A stretch of 64,000 nt of DNA from CAMAVH01 sp035714115 (lineage in GTDB: Bacteria; Pseudomonadota; Alphaproteobacteria; SMXQ01), in NCBI GenBank assembly GCA_035714115.1, contig DASTMO010000020.1, forward strand, positions 8,689 through 72,688, in the 5' to 3' direction. Below, piece by piece: positions 56,897 to 64,000 of the stretch. The translations under genes were made by a program, and so were the position numbers. Position 1 is the stretch's first letter. Every line of letters begins with the position of its first letter. The notes under the pieces are model-generated. The model made no database searches, was not told the DNA's origin, and saw only the letters and a program-made list of their open reading frames with translations.

Positions 56897-57943
56897 TTGG
56901 CCGAACTGGGAACCCTTGAGAGCCTGCCCGCCGACTATCGCGAGGCCATGACCAAGGCCAATGTCGCGCCGCTTTGGCCGATGATGCGCAATGTGCTGCC
57001 GCACGACGCTCCGCGCCCGGTGACCAAGCCCTGCCTCTGGGCGATCGACCGCATCCGCCCCTTGCTGTTGCGCGCCGGCGAACTGACGCCGATCGAGAAG
57101 GCCGAGCGCCGCGTGCTGGTGTTGTCCGATCCGGGCCGCGGCGTCGGCGCCATGCAGGCGACCCCGGTGATTTACTGCGGTCTGCAGTTGCTGCTGCCGG
57201 GCGAAACCGCGCCGTCGCACAAGCATACACCGAGCGCGGCGCGCATCATCGTCGAGGGCGAGGGGGCTTACACCATCGTCGAAGGCGAGAAATGCCCGAT
57301 GTCGCGCGGCGATCTGATCCTGACGCCGGGCGGCCAGCGCCACGATCACGGCCATGACGGCAAGGAGCCGGTGATCTGGCTCGATGCCCTCGATCTGCCG
57401 CTCTTCGTCTATCTCGAAGGGTCTTATGCGGTCGAAGGCAAGTTGCAGGCGCCGCGCAATCGGCCGGACGCCTCCCAGGTCGAATATAGCGAAGCCGGAT
57501 TGCTGCCGCCGCGCGCCCATGGCGCGCCGCGTCCGCCCTATCCGCTGATGCGCTATCCTTGGGCGCGCACGCGCGCCGCGCTCGACCGGTTGGCGGCGCA
57601 GGCCGCGCCCGGCGAGGCGGTGGAGCTGGCCTACGTGAATCCCGAAACTGGCGAGCCCTGCTTGCCGACCCTCGGTTTCACGGCCATGCTGCTGCGTCCC
57701 GGCGAGACGGCTCAGCCGATGCTGCGCTCGGCGAGCGCGGTATTCCATTGCGTCGAAGGCGAGGGCGTCTCGACGGTCAATGGCGAAAGCTTCGCTTGGA
57801 GGGCCGGCGACACCTTCTCGACGCCGGTTTTCGCCCAACTGACCCATGAAGCGGGCGGTTCGGTGCCGGCCCGGATGATCCGCATTGACGATGCGCCTTT
57901 GCAGAAGAAATTGGCGTTTTACGAGGAACGGCCGCGCGCCTAG
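56897..57943 (+). CDS. Gentisate 1,2-dioxygenase-like bicupin
   Basis: A 348-aa bicupin. The N-terminal cupin (about 90-165) has PSHKHTPSAARIIVEG (two metal His) and GGQRHDHGHDG. The C-terminal cupin (about 245-330) has RPGETAQPMLRSASAVFHCVEGEG (only its ends are diagnostic) and a FAQLTHEA segment. Gentisate dioxygenase cleaves 2,5-dihydroxybenzoate with Fe(II). The related 1-hydroxy-2-naphthoate or salicylate dioxygenases are alternatives. A TTG start follows GGGAGA by about 8 nt. It precedes a TctC-type binding protein gene, suggesting a catabolic cluster. Confidence 0.88.
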   Translation: MAELGTLESLPADYREAMTKANVAPLWPMMRNVLPHDAPRPVTKPCLWAIDRIRPLLLRAGELTPIEKAERRVLVLSDPGRGVGAMQATPVIYCGLQLLLPGETAPSHKHTPSAARIIVEGEGAYTIVEGEKCPMSRGDLILTPGGQRHDHGHDGKEPVIWLDALDLPLFVYLEGSYAVEGKLQAPRNRPDASQVEYSEAGLLPPRAHGAPRPPYPLMRYPWARTRAALDRLAAQAAPGEAVELAYVNPETGEPCLPTLGFTAMLLRPGETAQPMLRSASAVFHCVEGEGVSTVNGESFAWRAGDTFSTPVFAQLTHEAGGSVPARMIRIDDAPLQKKLAFYEERPRA

Positions 57944-58076
57944 CGCCTTGTTCGGGCAGGGATTGTCAACTTTCGCGACAAACTGTTCCGTGAGCGGCGC
58001 TTGTCTTTTGTCCGCCGAACGGCATCAATAGCCGCCAATAACAAGTTTACGCCAAACAAGCCTACGGGAGACTTTC

Positions 58077-59096
58077 ATGGTCCGGACTTCGCAGGCGGCA
58101 ATCGCCGCTGCTGCCCTTTTGCTGTCGGCTTCGCCGCTCGCCGCCCAATCGGCTGAGGAATTCTTCAAGACCAAGACGATCACCATCCTGATCGCCGGCA
58201 CGCCGGGCGGCGGCTTCGACACCTCCGCCCGCACCATGGCCGAGTTCTACGGCAAGTTCGTGCCGGGCAATCCCAAGATCGTCTCGCAGAACATGCCGGG
58301 CGGCGGCGGCCTCGTCGCCGGCAACTATCTTTATAACGTCGCGCCGAAGGACGGCACGATGATGGGCTATGTCGGTCCCATCGCCGTCGATCCTCTGCTC
58401 AATCCGGGCGGCAACGCCAAGTTCGAAGCGACGAAATTCAGCTGGATCGGCAGCCTGGGCAACACCCATTCCGTGCTCGCCATGTGGCATGCGGCGCCGA
58501 CCAAGACGGTTGACGATCTGTTCGTGAAGGAAACCGTCGTCGCCGGCACCGGCGCGGCGGCGACGACGGACATCTATCCGAAGGTGCTCAATGCCGTGAT
58601 GGGCACCAAGTTCAAGCTCATCACCGGCTATCAGGGCAGCCGCGAGACCTTCCTCGCCATCGAGCGCGGCGAGGCGCACGGTCGCTTCGCTTCTGTCGAT
58701 TCGATGCAGACGGCGGTGCCGCAACTGCTGGCCGACAAGAAGCTGATCATCCTGCTGCAGGCCTCGCTCAAGCGGCATCCTGAATATCCGTCCGTGCCGA
58801 CGGCCTATGAGATCGCCAAGACCGAAGAGCAGAAGCAGGCGATGACCTTCATCTTCGCGCCGTCCGAAGCGGGGCGTCCGATCGCCGCGCCGCCGAACTT
58901 GCCCGCCGATCGCCTCAAGGCGCTGCGCGAGGCTTTCGTGAAGATGACGGCGGATGCCGAATACAAAGCCGAAGCCAACAAACGCGGCCTCGATCCGCAA
59001 GGGCCGATGAGCGGTGAGGAAGTCACCGCGCTCTATGCTCAGGTGTACGAGACGCCGAAGCCGGTCATCGATAAAGTTTCTGCAGCGATGAAGTAA
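58077..59096 (+). CDS. Tripartite tricarboxylate transporter substrate-binding protein (TctC/Bug) 1
   Basis: A 339-aa periplasmic binding protein. The signal peptide (about 1-24) ends SPLAAQS. The Bug fold has the ligand-loop AGTPGGGFDTSART (about 42-55) and NMPGGGGLVAGNYLYN (about 74-89), typical of TctC proteins that bind carboxylates for TctA/TctB. It is followed by a strong terminator, so it is probably transcribed apart from the downstream aldolase/TctC2/TctA-B genes. Confidence 0.92.
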   Translation: MVRTSQAAIAAAALLLSASPLAAQSAEEFFKTKTITILIAGTPGGGFDTSARTMAEFYGKFVPGNPKIVSQNMPGGGGLVAGNYLYNVAPKDGTMMGYVGPIAVDPLLNPGGNAKFEATKFSWIGSLGNTHSVLAMWHAAPTKTVDDLFVKETVVAGTGAAATTDIYPKVLNAVMGTKFKLITGYQGSRETFLAIERGEAHGRFASVDSMQTAVPQLLADKKLIILLQASLKRHPEYPSVPTAYEIAKTEEQKQAMTFIFAPSEAGRPIAAPPNLPADRLKALREAFVKMTADAEYKAEANKRGLDPQGPMSGEEVTALYAQVYETPKPVIDKVSAAMK

Positions 59097-59116
59097 GCGT
59101 CGCCTCGTGACGCGCG

Positions 59117-59147
59117 AAAAGCCCGCCTCGCAGGAGGCGGGCTTTTT
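59117..59147 (+). terminator. Intrinsic terminator of tctC1
   Basis: AAAAGCCCGCCTC, loop GCAG, GAGGCGGGCTTTTT: a 9-bp GC stem with flanking A/T tracts, 20 bp after the stop. Confidence 0.92.
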
Positions 59148-59317
59148 ATTTCGCATTGGAATATCTGACATTCCCGCGCCGCTAAAGCCCGGATATCCCT
59201 GATTTTCTTTGCGGCCTGTAGACCCTTGTGTAAAGTGACGGCCATATATCGCCGCTAATGGCGGCTGAGTAATCGGTACAGACATCGCATAAGCGATGCG
59301 GACCTCGGGGAGGGGGA

Positions 59318-60052
59318 ATGCCGGTCGATTTGGAGGCGCGCGAGCAAGTCGCGCAGGCTTGTCGTGTGCTCGGCGGGCTGGATTTGACCAAGGCGGCGAC
59401 CGGCCACGTCAGTTGCCTGGCCGACGATGGCGAGCGGATTTTCATTCGCGGGCGCGGACGCGCCGAGGTCGGGGTGCGCTTCACCACGCCCGAGCAGGTC
59501 ATCACCGTCGACATGTCCGGCAAGAAGATCGCCGGCGCCGACGGAATCGCCGTTCCTCAGGAAGTCTTCATTCACACGCGCATCTACAAAGCGCGCTCGG
59601 ACGTGCGCAGCGTCGTGCATATGCATCCGCCGACGGTCGTGCTCTTCACGATCTGCGGCAAGGACATCCAGCCGCTTCATGGCGCTTACGACCCGAGCAG
59701 CCTCGATCTGATCCTCGATGGCATTCCGACCTACGACCGCAGTCTTTTGATCGATGACGACCGGCTGGGCGACGACCTCGCGTCGGCGCTGGGCTCGAAG
59801 CGCGTCTGCCTGATGCGCGGCCATGGCACGACCAGCGTCGGGGCTACGGTGCAGGAAGCCGCTTTGCGCACGATCCAGTTGAACGACGCGGCGGACCTCA
59901 ATTACCGGGCGCATATGCTCGGGGGGCCGCGGCCGATTCCCGATGAAGATCTGAAGATCTTTCTCGCCAAGAAGAAAGAGAAGGACGGCAAGGGCGGCTC
60001 GCCGCATCGCGATGCCGCCTGGCGCTACTACGTGGAGTTATCGAAAGCCTGA
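59318..60052 (+). CDS. Class II aldolase/adducin family protein
   Basis: A 244-aa zinc-dependent class II aldolase-fold protein. Metal ligands are His-x-His in VVHMHPPT (about 103-110) and the third His in LMRGHGTT (about 167-174). The catalytic Glu is in VPQEVFIHTRIYKAR. These enzymes cleave or decarboxylate hydroxy-keto compounds; several relatives act in aromatic or sugar-acid catabolism. The gene is 52 bp upstream of tctC2 and belongs to the transporter cluster. The RBS GGGGAGGGGG lies directly before the ATG. Confidence 0.87.
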   Translation: MPVDLEAREQVAQACRVLGGLDLTKAATGHVSCLADDGERIFIRGRGRAEVGVRFTTPEQVITVDMSGKKIAGADGIAVPQEVFIHTRIYKARSDVRSVVHMHPPTVVLFTICGKDIQPLHGAYDPSSLDLILDGIPTYDRSLLIDDDRLGDDLASALGSKRVCLMRGHGTTSVGATVQEAALRTIQLNDAADLNYRAHMLGGPRPIPDEDLKIFLAKKKEKDGKGGSPHRDAAWRYYVELSKA

Positions 60053-60104
60053 ACAATTTGACGGACTCGACGCAGAGCGAGCCGTCCTCAAGAGGGAGAA
60101 CGTC

Positions 60105-61196
60105 ATGGGTGATCGGATCGCGCGCTCTTGCGCGGCAATGCTGTTGGCCGGCGTCTTTTGGGCGGGCGGCGCGCAAGCGCAGGATGCCAAGTTCGATGCG
60201 GCGAAATATTTCGCCGGCAAGACGATCAGGATGCAGGTCGGCTTCGGGCCGGGCGGCGGCACCGACTTGCAGGCGCGCCACTTTGCAGCCAATTGGGGCA
60301 AGTACATGCCCGGCCATCCGCGCTTCCAGGTGACGAACATCACGCCGAACACCGCGTCGGCGAACCGGCTCTATAAGAGCCCGCCCGACGGCTTGACGAT
60401 CGAACTCACCGGCAGTCCGAACGTCACCAACCAGTTCACGGTGCCGCAGGCGGAATACAAAGTTGAAGAGAACCGGATGATCGGCACGCATGTGGCGTCG
60501 GCCAGCATCCTCTTCGCCTACAAGACCTTCCCTTACAAGACGCTGCGCGAAGCTGTGAACGGCAAGGAAGTCATCCGCATGGGCTGGCGTACGCCGTCGC
60601 AATCGAGCGCCATGCGCATGGCGGCTCTGTCGGAATGGCTCAACATTCCGATGAAGTTCATTCCCGGCGCGGCCGGCACGGCCGACAGTCTGCTCGAGCT
60701 TGAGCGCGGCGACACCAACGTCTGGATGCCGGGCGGCGCGGGCACCGCCTGGTTCGGTCTGCCGGTCATGCGTCCCGGCTGGCTCAAGGACGGCACGGTG
60801 CGCCCCTTCGCTATCATCGAGGCGCCGGATGTCGAAGTGCGGCCGAACAAGGAAATCTCCATGCCGGCGGATGTGCCTTACGTCGCCGATCTCATCCAGG
60901 ATCCCGAGCATCGCCGCCAATTCATCGCGCTGAGCAATCTGATCGACCGCTACAGCAAGATCTTCATGGCGCCGCCCAAGACGCCCGAGCCGATCATCCA
61001 GGCCTATCGCACGTCTTACGAGGCGCTGCTGAAGGACAAGGAGTTCGCCGACAAGCTCGAAGTGCTGCAGGGCGACCCGGTGCAATTCACCCCCGGCGAC
61101 GTCGTCGAGCGCGACATCAAGCAGATGGTCAAGGACTACGTCGAGTTCCAGGACCAGTTCAAGATTTGGGAAGAGTGGGCCCGGAAGCGGTTTTAA
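60105..61196 (+). CDS. Tripartite tricarboxylate transporter substrate-binding protein (TctC-like) 2
   Basis: A 363-aa exported protein. The start MGDRIARS follows GAGGGAG by about 6 nt. The signal peptide (about 1-25) ends GAQAQD. The Bug-type loop VGFGPGGGTDLQARHFA (about 44-60) is present. It differs markedly from TctC 1 and is the likely partner of the TctA-TctB fusion 66 bp downstream. The ligand is probably a carboxylate, unknown. Confidence 0.88.
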   Translation: MGDRIARSCAAMLLAGVFWAGGAQAQDAKFDAAKYFAGKTIRMQVGFGPGGGTDLQARHFAANWGKYMPGHPRFQVTNITPNTASANRLYKSPPDGLTIELTGSPNVTNQFTVPQAEYKVEENRMIGTHVASASILFAYKTFPYKTLREAVNGKEVIRMGWRTPSQSSAMRMAALSEWLNIPMKFIPGAAGTADSLLELERGDTNVWMPGGAGTAWFGLPVMRPGWLKDGTVRPFAIIEAPDVEVRPNKEISMPADVPYVADLIQDPEHRRQFIALSNLIDRYSKIFMAPPKTPEPIIQAYRTSYEALLKDKEFADKLEVLQGDPVQFTPGDVVERDIKQMVKDYVEFQDQFKIWEEWARKRF

Positions 61197-61203
61197 GCGT
61201 CAT

Positions 61204-61233
61204 GCCGGCGCCCCCCGCAAGGTTGGCGCCGGC
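61204..61233. repeat. Hairpin in the tctC2-tctAB gap
   Basis: GCCGGCGCC (61204-61212) and GGCGCCGGC (61225-61233) form a 9-bp stem. It may reduce expression of the membrane component relative to the binding protein, as seen in other transporter operons (inference). No T-tract is present. Confidence 0.55.
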
Positions 61234-61262
61234 GCATCGCGCGTTGAGGAGCGGGGGTAGTC

Positions 61263-63293
61263 ATGCTTGATACGATCCTGGCCGGCTTGGGCCATCTGGC
61301 GACGTTCAGCTATTGGGGCGCGTTGCTGACCGGCGTATTCGTCGCGGCCTTGATCGGCCTGCTCCCCGGCGTCGGCACGCCGATGATCATGGCCATCGCC
61401 ATTCCCTTCATCCTCTTCACCATCGATGATCCGCTCATCGGCATCGTCTTGCTTGCCACCATTGGCGGCGTCTCCAGTTCGCTCGACACCGTGCCGACGA
61501 TCCTGCTTGGCTATCCGAGCGCGGCGACGCAAGTGACCTTTCTAGAGGGCCATCAGCTGGCCGAGCGCGGCAAGGCCGCTCATACGCTCGGCGCGACCTA
61601 TGCGGCGGCCGGTCTCGGCGGCATCGTCGGCGCGATCGCTCTCGTCCTGGTCATTCCGATCATCCGGCCCTTCATCTTGAACTTCGGCTATTCCGAGATC
61701 GCCGCCATGGCCATCTTCGGCATCGCCATGGTGTCGGTGCTGAGCAGCGGCGCGATGGCGAAAGGCATCACGGCCGGCATGATCGGCCTGCTGCTGAGCG
61801 CCGTCGGCATCCATTGGGGCACCGGCACGGAACGCTTCACCTTCGGCGATCTAAACCTCTCGGACGGCTTGCCGATGATCGCCATGACGCTCGGCATCTT
61901 CGCGTTGCCCGAAGTGTTCGACCTGACGGCAACCGGCAAGCCGGTCAGTTCCAAGGGCGTGGCCATGGTCTCCAACAAGGAGGTGGTCGAGGGCGCCAAG
62001 GCCGGCTTCAAGCGCTGGAAGATCACGGTGCGCCATTCCCTGCTCGGCGTTTTTCTCGGCATGGTGCCGGGCATCGGCGGCGCGGTGATCGACTGGCTGT
62101 CCTATGCGGTCGGCGTCGCGCTCTCCAAGGACAAGAAGCAGTTCGGCCGCGGCTCGCTCGACGGCGTGATCTTCGCCGAGTCTGCGCAGAACTCGAAAGA
62201 GGGCGGACAGGCCATCCCGACGCTCGCGTTCGGCGTGCCGGGCGGCCTGTCCTGGGTCTTCATCCTCTATGCGATGCTGGCCTACAACATCGCGCCGGGC
62301 CCGCAGATGCTCGACCGCCATGCCGACATCACCATCATGATCGCGGTGAGCTTCGGCATCGCCAACCTGATCATGGTCGCCATCGGCCTGTGCATGACGG
62401 CGCAGCTGGCCAAGCTGACGACCATTCCTTATATCGGCATCGCCGCCGTCATCCTGCCGATCTCCTTCCTATCGGCCTTCCAGTCCGGCGACGGCTGGTT
62501 CGGCATCCTCATCCTGCTGGTCTTCGCGCCGGTCGGCCTCCTGATGAAGGCCTATCGGTGGCCGCGCGCGCCGCTGATCCTCGGCTTCATCCTGGGCGGC
62601 GTCATCGAGAAGAACCTGCAAAGCGCGATCTCGGCGCACGGCGCGATCAGCTTCATCACGCGGCCGATTACCCTGACGCTTATCGTCATCACCGTGGCGA
62701 CGACGATCTTGCTGATGCGCAGCAACCGCTCCACCGCCGAGGCGCTGCAGGACGACGAGGATCTAGCCGCCGCCAAGGCGCATGCCTCGCTCAGTCTGCG
62801 CGAGCGTCTGCTGGCGCCTTGGCGCGGCGAGCATTGGTTCACCCTCGGCCTGATGGCCGTGGCCGTCTACGGCATCCTCGGTTCGTCTTCTTATGCGCCT
62901 TCGGCGCGCTTCCTGCCGATCGCGACCTGCAGCATCGTGCTGGCGCTGATGTCCTTCCAACTGCTCTTCGGCCGCGGCCGGCGGACCGGCAAGATCATGG
63001 ACATCGGCCTGCGCAGCGCGCTGGTGCCGGAAGCGGTGCGCAACGGCATCAAACTCGCCGTCGCCATGGCCATCTATCTGCTGGCGATCGGCACGATCGG
63101 CCTGATGTGGGGCTCGATCCTGTTCGCCATCTGCATGCCCTTGGCGATGATGAAGGGCCGCAGCGCCGTCATCACCTCCATCGTCGGCGGGATCATCGTC
63201 TTCGGCATGTCTTACGGCCTGCTGGACTATTACATGGGCGTCTATTGGCCAGAGCCTTATCTCGGCGAATGGATCGAAAAGATTTTTAAATAA
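61263..63293 (+). CDS. Fused tripartite tricarboxylate transporter permease TctA-TctB
   Basis: A 676-aa inner-membrane protein. Residues 1-490 form a complete TctA: LLPGVGTPMIMAIAIPF, the GYPSAATQVTFLEGHQLAERG loop (only GYPSAATQ is needed for recognition), and the diagnostic SAQNSKEGGQAIPTLAFGVPG stretch (about 302-322). After a charged linker (about 490-520), about 520-670 carry four further TM helices resembling the small TctB subunit, which is otherwise a separate protein of about 150 residues. The usual TctA length is near 500, so this is a natural A-B fusion. It imports carboxylates with tctC2. Confidence 0.9.
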   Translation: MLDTILAGLGHLATFSYWGALLTGVFVAALIGLLPGVGTPMIMAIAIPFILFTIDDPLIGIVLLATIGGVSSSLDTVPTILLGYPSAATQVTFLEGHQLAERGKAAHTLGATYAAAGLGGIVGAIALVLVIPIIRPFILNFGYSEIAAMAIFGIAMVSVLSSGAMAKGITAGMIGLLLSAVGIHWGTGTERFTFGDLNLSDGLPMIAMTLGIFALPEVFDLTATGKPVSSKGVAMVSNKEVVEGAKAGFKRWKITVRHSLLGVFLGMVPGIGGAVIDWLSYAVGVALSKDKKQFGRGSLDGVIFAESAQNSKEGGQAIPTLAFGVPGGLSWVFILYAMLAYNIAPGPQMLDRHADITIMIAVSFGIANLIMVAIGLCMTAQLAKLTTIPYIGIAAVILPISFLSAFQSGDGWFGILILLVFAPVGLLMKAYRWPRAPLILGFILGGVIEKNLQSAISAHGAISFITRPITLTLIVITVATTILLMRSNRSTAEALQDDEDLAAAKAHASLSLRERLLAPWRGEHWFTLGLMAVAVYGILGSSSYAPSARFLPIATCSIVLALMSFQLLFGRGRRTGKIMDIGLRSALVPEAVRNGIKLAVAMAIYLLAIGTIGLMWGSILFAICMPLAMMKGRSAVITSIVGGIIVFGMSYGLLDYYMGVYWPEPYLGEWIEKIFK

Positions 63294-63313
63294 GAAAGGC
63301 AAAGGGGAAACGC

Positions 63314-64000
63314 ATGCGCAACGGCATGAAGATTTTTGATACGGACACGCATGTCGGGCCGTCGGCGGAAACGCTGCGTCCGCATCTGTCGCAGAAGCTG
63401 CTGCAACTGGTGCCGGATGTCGACAGCCGCGTTCGTGAAGTGAAGATCGGTTGGGCCGGCGAGACCTATCAGCCACCTTATCGCCATCGCTTCAACTTCG
63501 CCGATCGCCAGGGCTGGAGCAAGAATAAGCCGCGCCGCCTGGGCGATGCCGGACCGAACGAGAATGCCGAGCGGCACTTTCAGCATTTCATGGGCGTGAC
63601 CTTTCCATCCTATGGCGGCGCCGACGAGGATTCCGCCGCGCGCCTGCGCGACATGGACACCGAAGGCGTGGATGTGCATTTCATCGTCAGCGTCGGCGGC
63701 GTCGGCCATAGCGATCCCGAGATCGAGATGGAATTCATCCGTGCCCAGCACCGCTATCTGCACGAATTCTGCGGCCGCGACACGCGCCGGTTGAAGTCCT
63801 GCCTCAGCGTCGGCCCGATGTCGATCCAAGGTTCCGTGGAAGAGATCAACCGCTGGGGCAAGGAACCCTGGGTGGTTGCCGTCCACCCGAGCCTGCCGCT
63901 CGATTATCCGCTCGACCATCCTGACCTGCATCCGATCTGGGAAGCGGCGCAGAAACATAATCTCGCCGTCATCCATCACAGCCTGGCCTGGGGCTATCCG
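63314..64000 (+). CDS. Amidohydrolase (PF04909-type), 5' part, runs off the window
   Basis: 229 codons are visible with no stop before the window edge. The start MRNGMKIFDTDTHVGPS contains the Asp-Thr-His metal motif at about 11-13 of the ACMSD/amidohydrolase-2 family. VDVHFIVSVGG and the second metal-region His in VIHHSLAWGYP (about 220-230) follow. These Zn enzymes decarboxylate or hydrolyse aromatic and pyrone intermediates. It lies 20 bp after tctAB in the same operon, supporting a role in catabolism of the imported acid. Confidence 0.85.
   Translation, partial: MRNGMKIFDTDTHVGPSAETLRPHLSQKLLQLVPDVDSRVREVKIGWAGETYQPPYRHRFNFADRQGWSKNKPRRLGDAGPNENAERHFQHFMGVTFPSYGGADEDSAARLRDMDTEGVDVHFIVSVGGVGHSDPEIEMEFIRAQHRYLHEFCGRDTRRLKSCLSVGPMSIQGSVEEINRWGKEPWVVAVHPSLPLDYPLDHPDLHPIWEAAQKHNLAVIHHSLAWGYP

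Noticed and set aside
57925..57949. GGAAC at the end of the cupin gene (plus strand)
   Set aside because: No CGTT at 16 or 17 nt spacing (CCTT instead) and it lies inside the coding end of the cupin gene.
1..64000. CRISPR arrays, prophage, insertion sequences, integrases, restriction or toxin-antitoxin defence genes
   Set aside because: I looked for direct-repeat arrays, terminal inverted repeats and the typical proteins; none were found.

Overview
The window is GC-rich, gene-dense chromosomal DNA of an alphaproteobacterium, most likely of the order Hyphomicrobiales (Rhizobiales). The basis is the ruvX/gatCAB neighbourhood, a NepR-like anti-sigma factor, many MmyB/PadR/TctC/DMT-type genes, an extensin-like protein, a palindromic intergenic repeat of a kind common in this order, and repeated copies of the promoter motif GGAAC-N16/17-CGTT used by the alphaproteobacterial general stress sigma factor EcfG. 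I see no phage, IS element, CRISPR array or plasmid backbone.

Layout. 0-10.4 kb: an alpha/beta hydrolase interrupted by an in-frame amber codon, a PL5-type alginate lyase, an EAL phosphodiesterase, a SAM methyltransferase, MipA/OmpV, a ygiB-ygiC-DUF350 operon, an MmyB-type regulator and a DMT transporter. 10.4-21.3 kb: a cysteine-less AhpD-like protein, extensin-like protein, ene-reductase, CspA, a CoA-transferase/ruvX pair, gatCAB, three tandem GST-fold paralogues and a TolA-like coiled-coil protein. 21.4-31 kb: a stress-response block with a lipoprotein, DUF1328, an ECF sigma factor divergent from nepR, a glycine-zipper lipoprotein, tRNA-Ser(GCU), a ThDP enzyme, PhoX, manganese catalase and a second ECF sigma factor. 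31-50 kb: metabolic and transport genes, including an FMN hydroxyacid oxidase, MFS carriers, a YqjI/YqjH-like metal-responsive pair, a ThDP enzyme with an aldehyde dehydrogenase, SulP, a nucleotide-carrier-like protein, an aldo/keto reductase, GTP-PEPCK, an amidase and an NMT1-like binding protein. 50-57 kb: a Kef-type antiporter, a Pro-rich peptide, a stress SDR and the convergent NHEJ genes ligD and ku. 57-64 kb: a catabolic cluster with a cupin dioxygenase, two TctC proteins, a class II aldolase, a TctA-TctB fusion and the start of an amidohydrolase.

The strongest cross-cutting signal is regulatory. I located seven exact GGAAC-N16-CGTT sites and one exact N17 site, plus four one-mismatch sites, all intergenic. 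Eleven of the twelve sit in the correct orientation ahead of a gene: mipA, the extensin gene, DUF1328, the ECF sigma gene, nepR, the glycine-zipper gene, Mn-catalase, the SDR, the Pro-rich peptide, ligD and ku. The twelfth exact site (22766-22790) has no plausible gene behind it. It is followed from its predicted transcription start by about 125 nt with a 9-bp closing stem and an 11-bp terminal hairpin, which makes it a candidate undescribed stress-induced small RNA. All functional statements rest on sequence reading and family knowledge; no database search was run.
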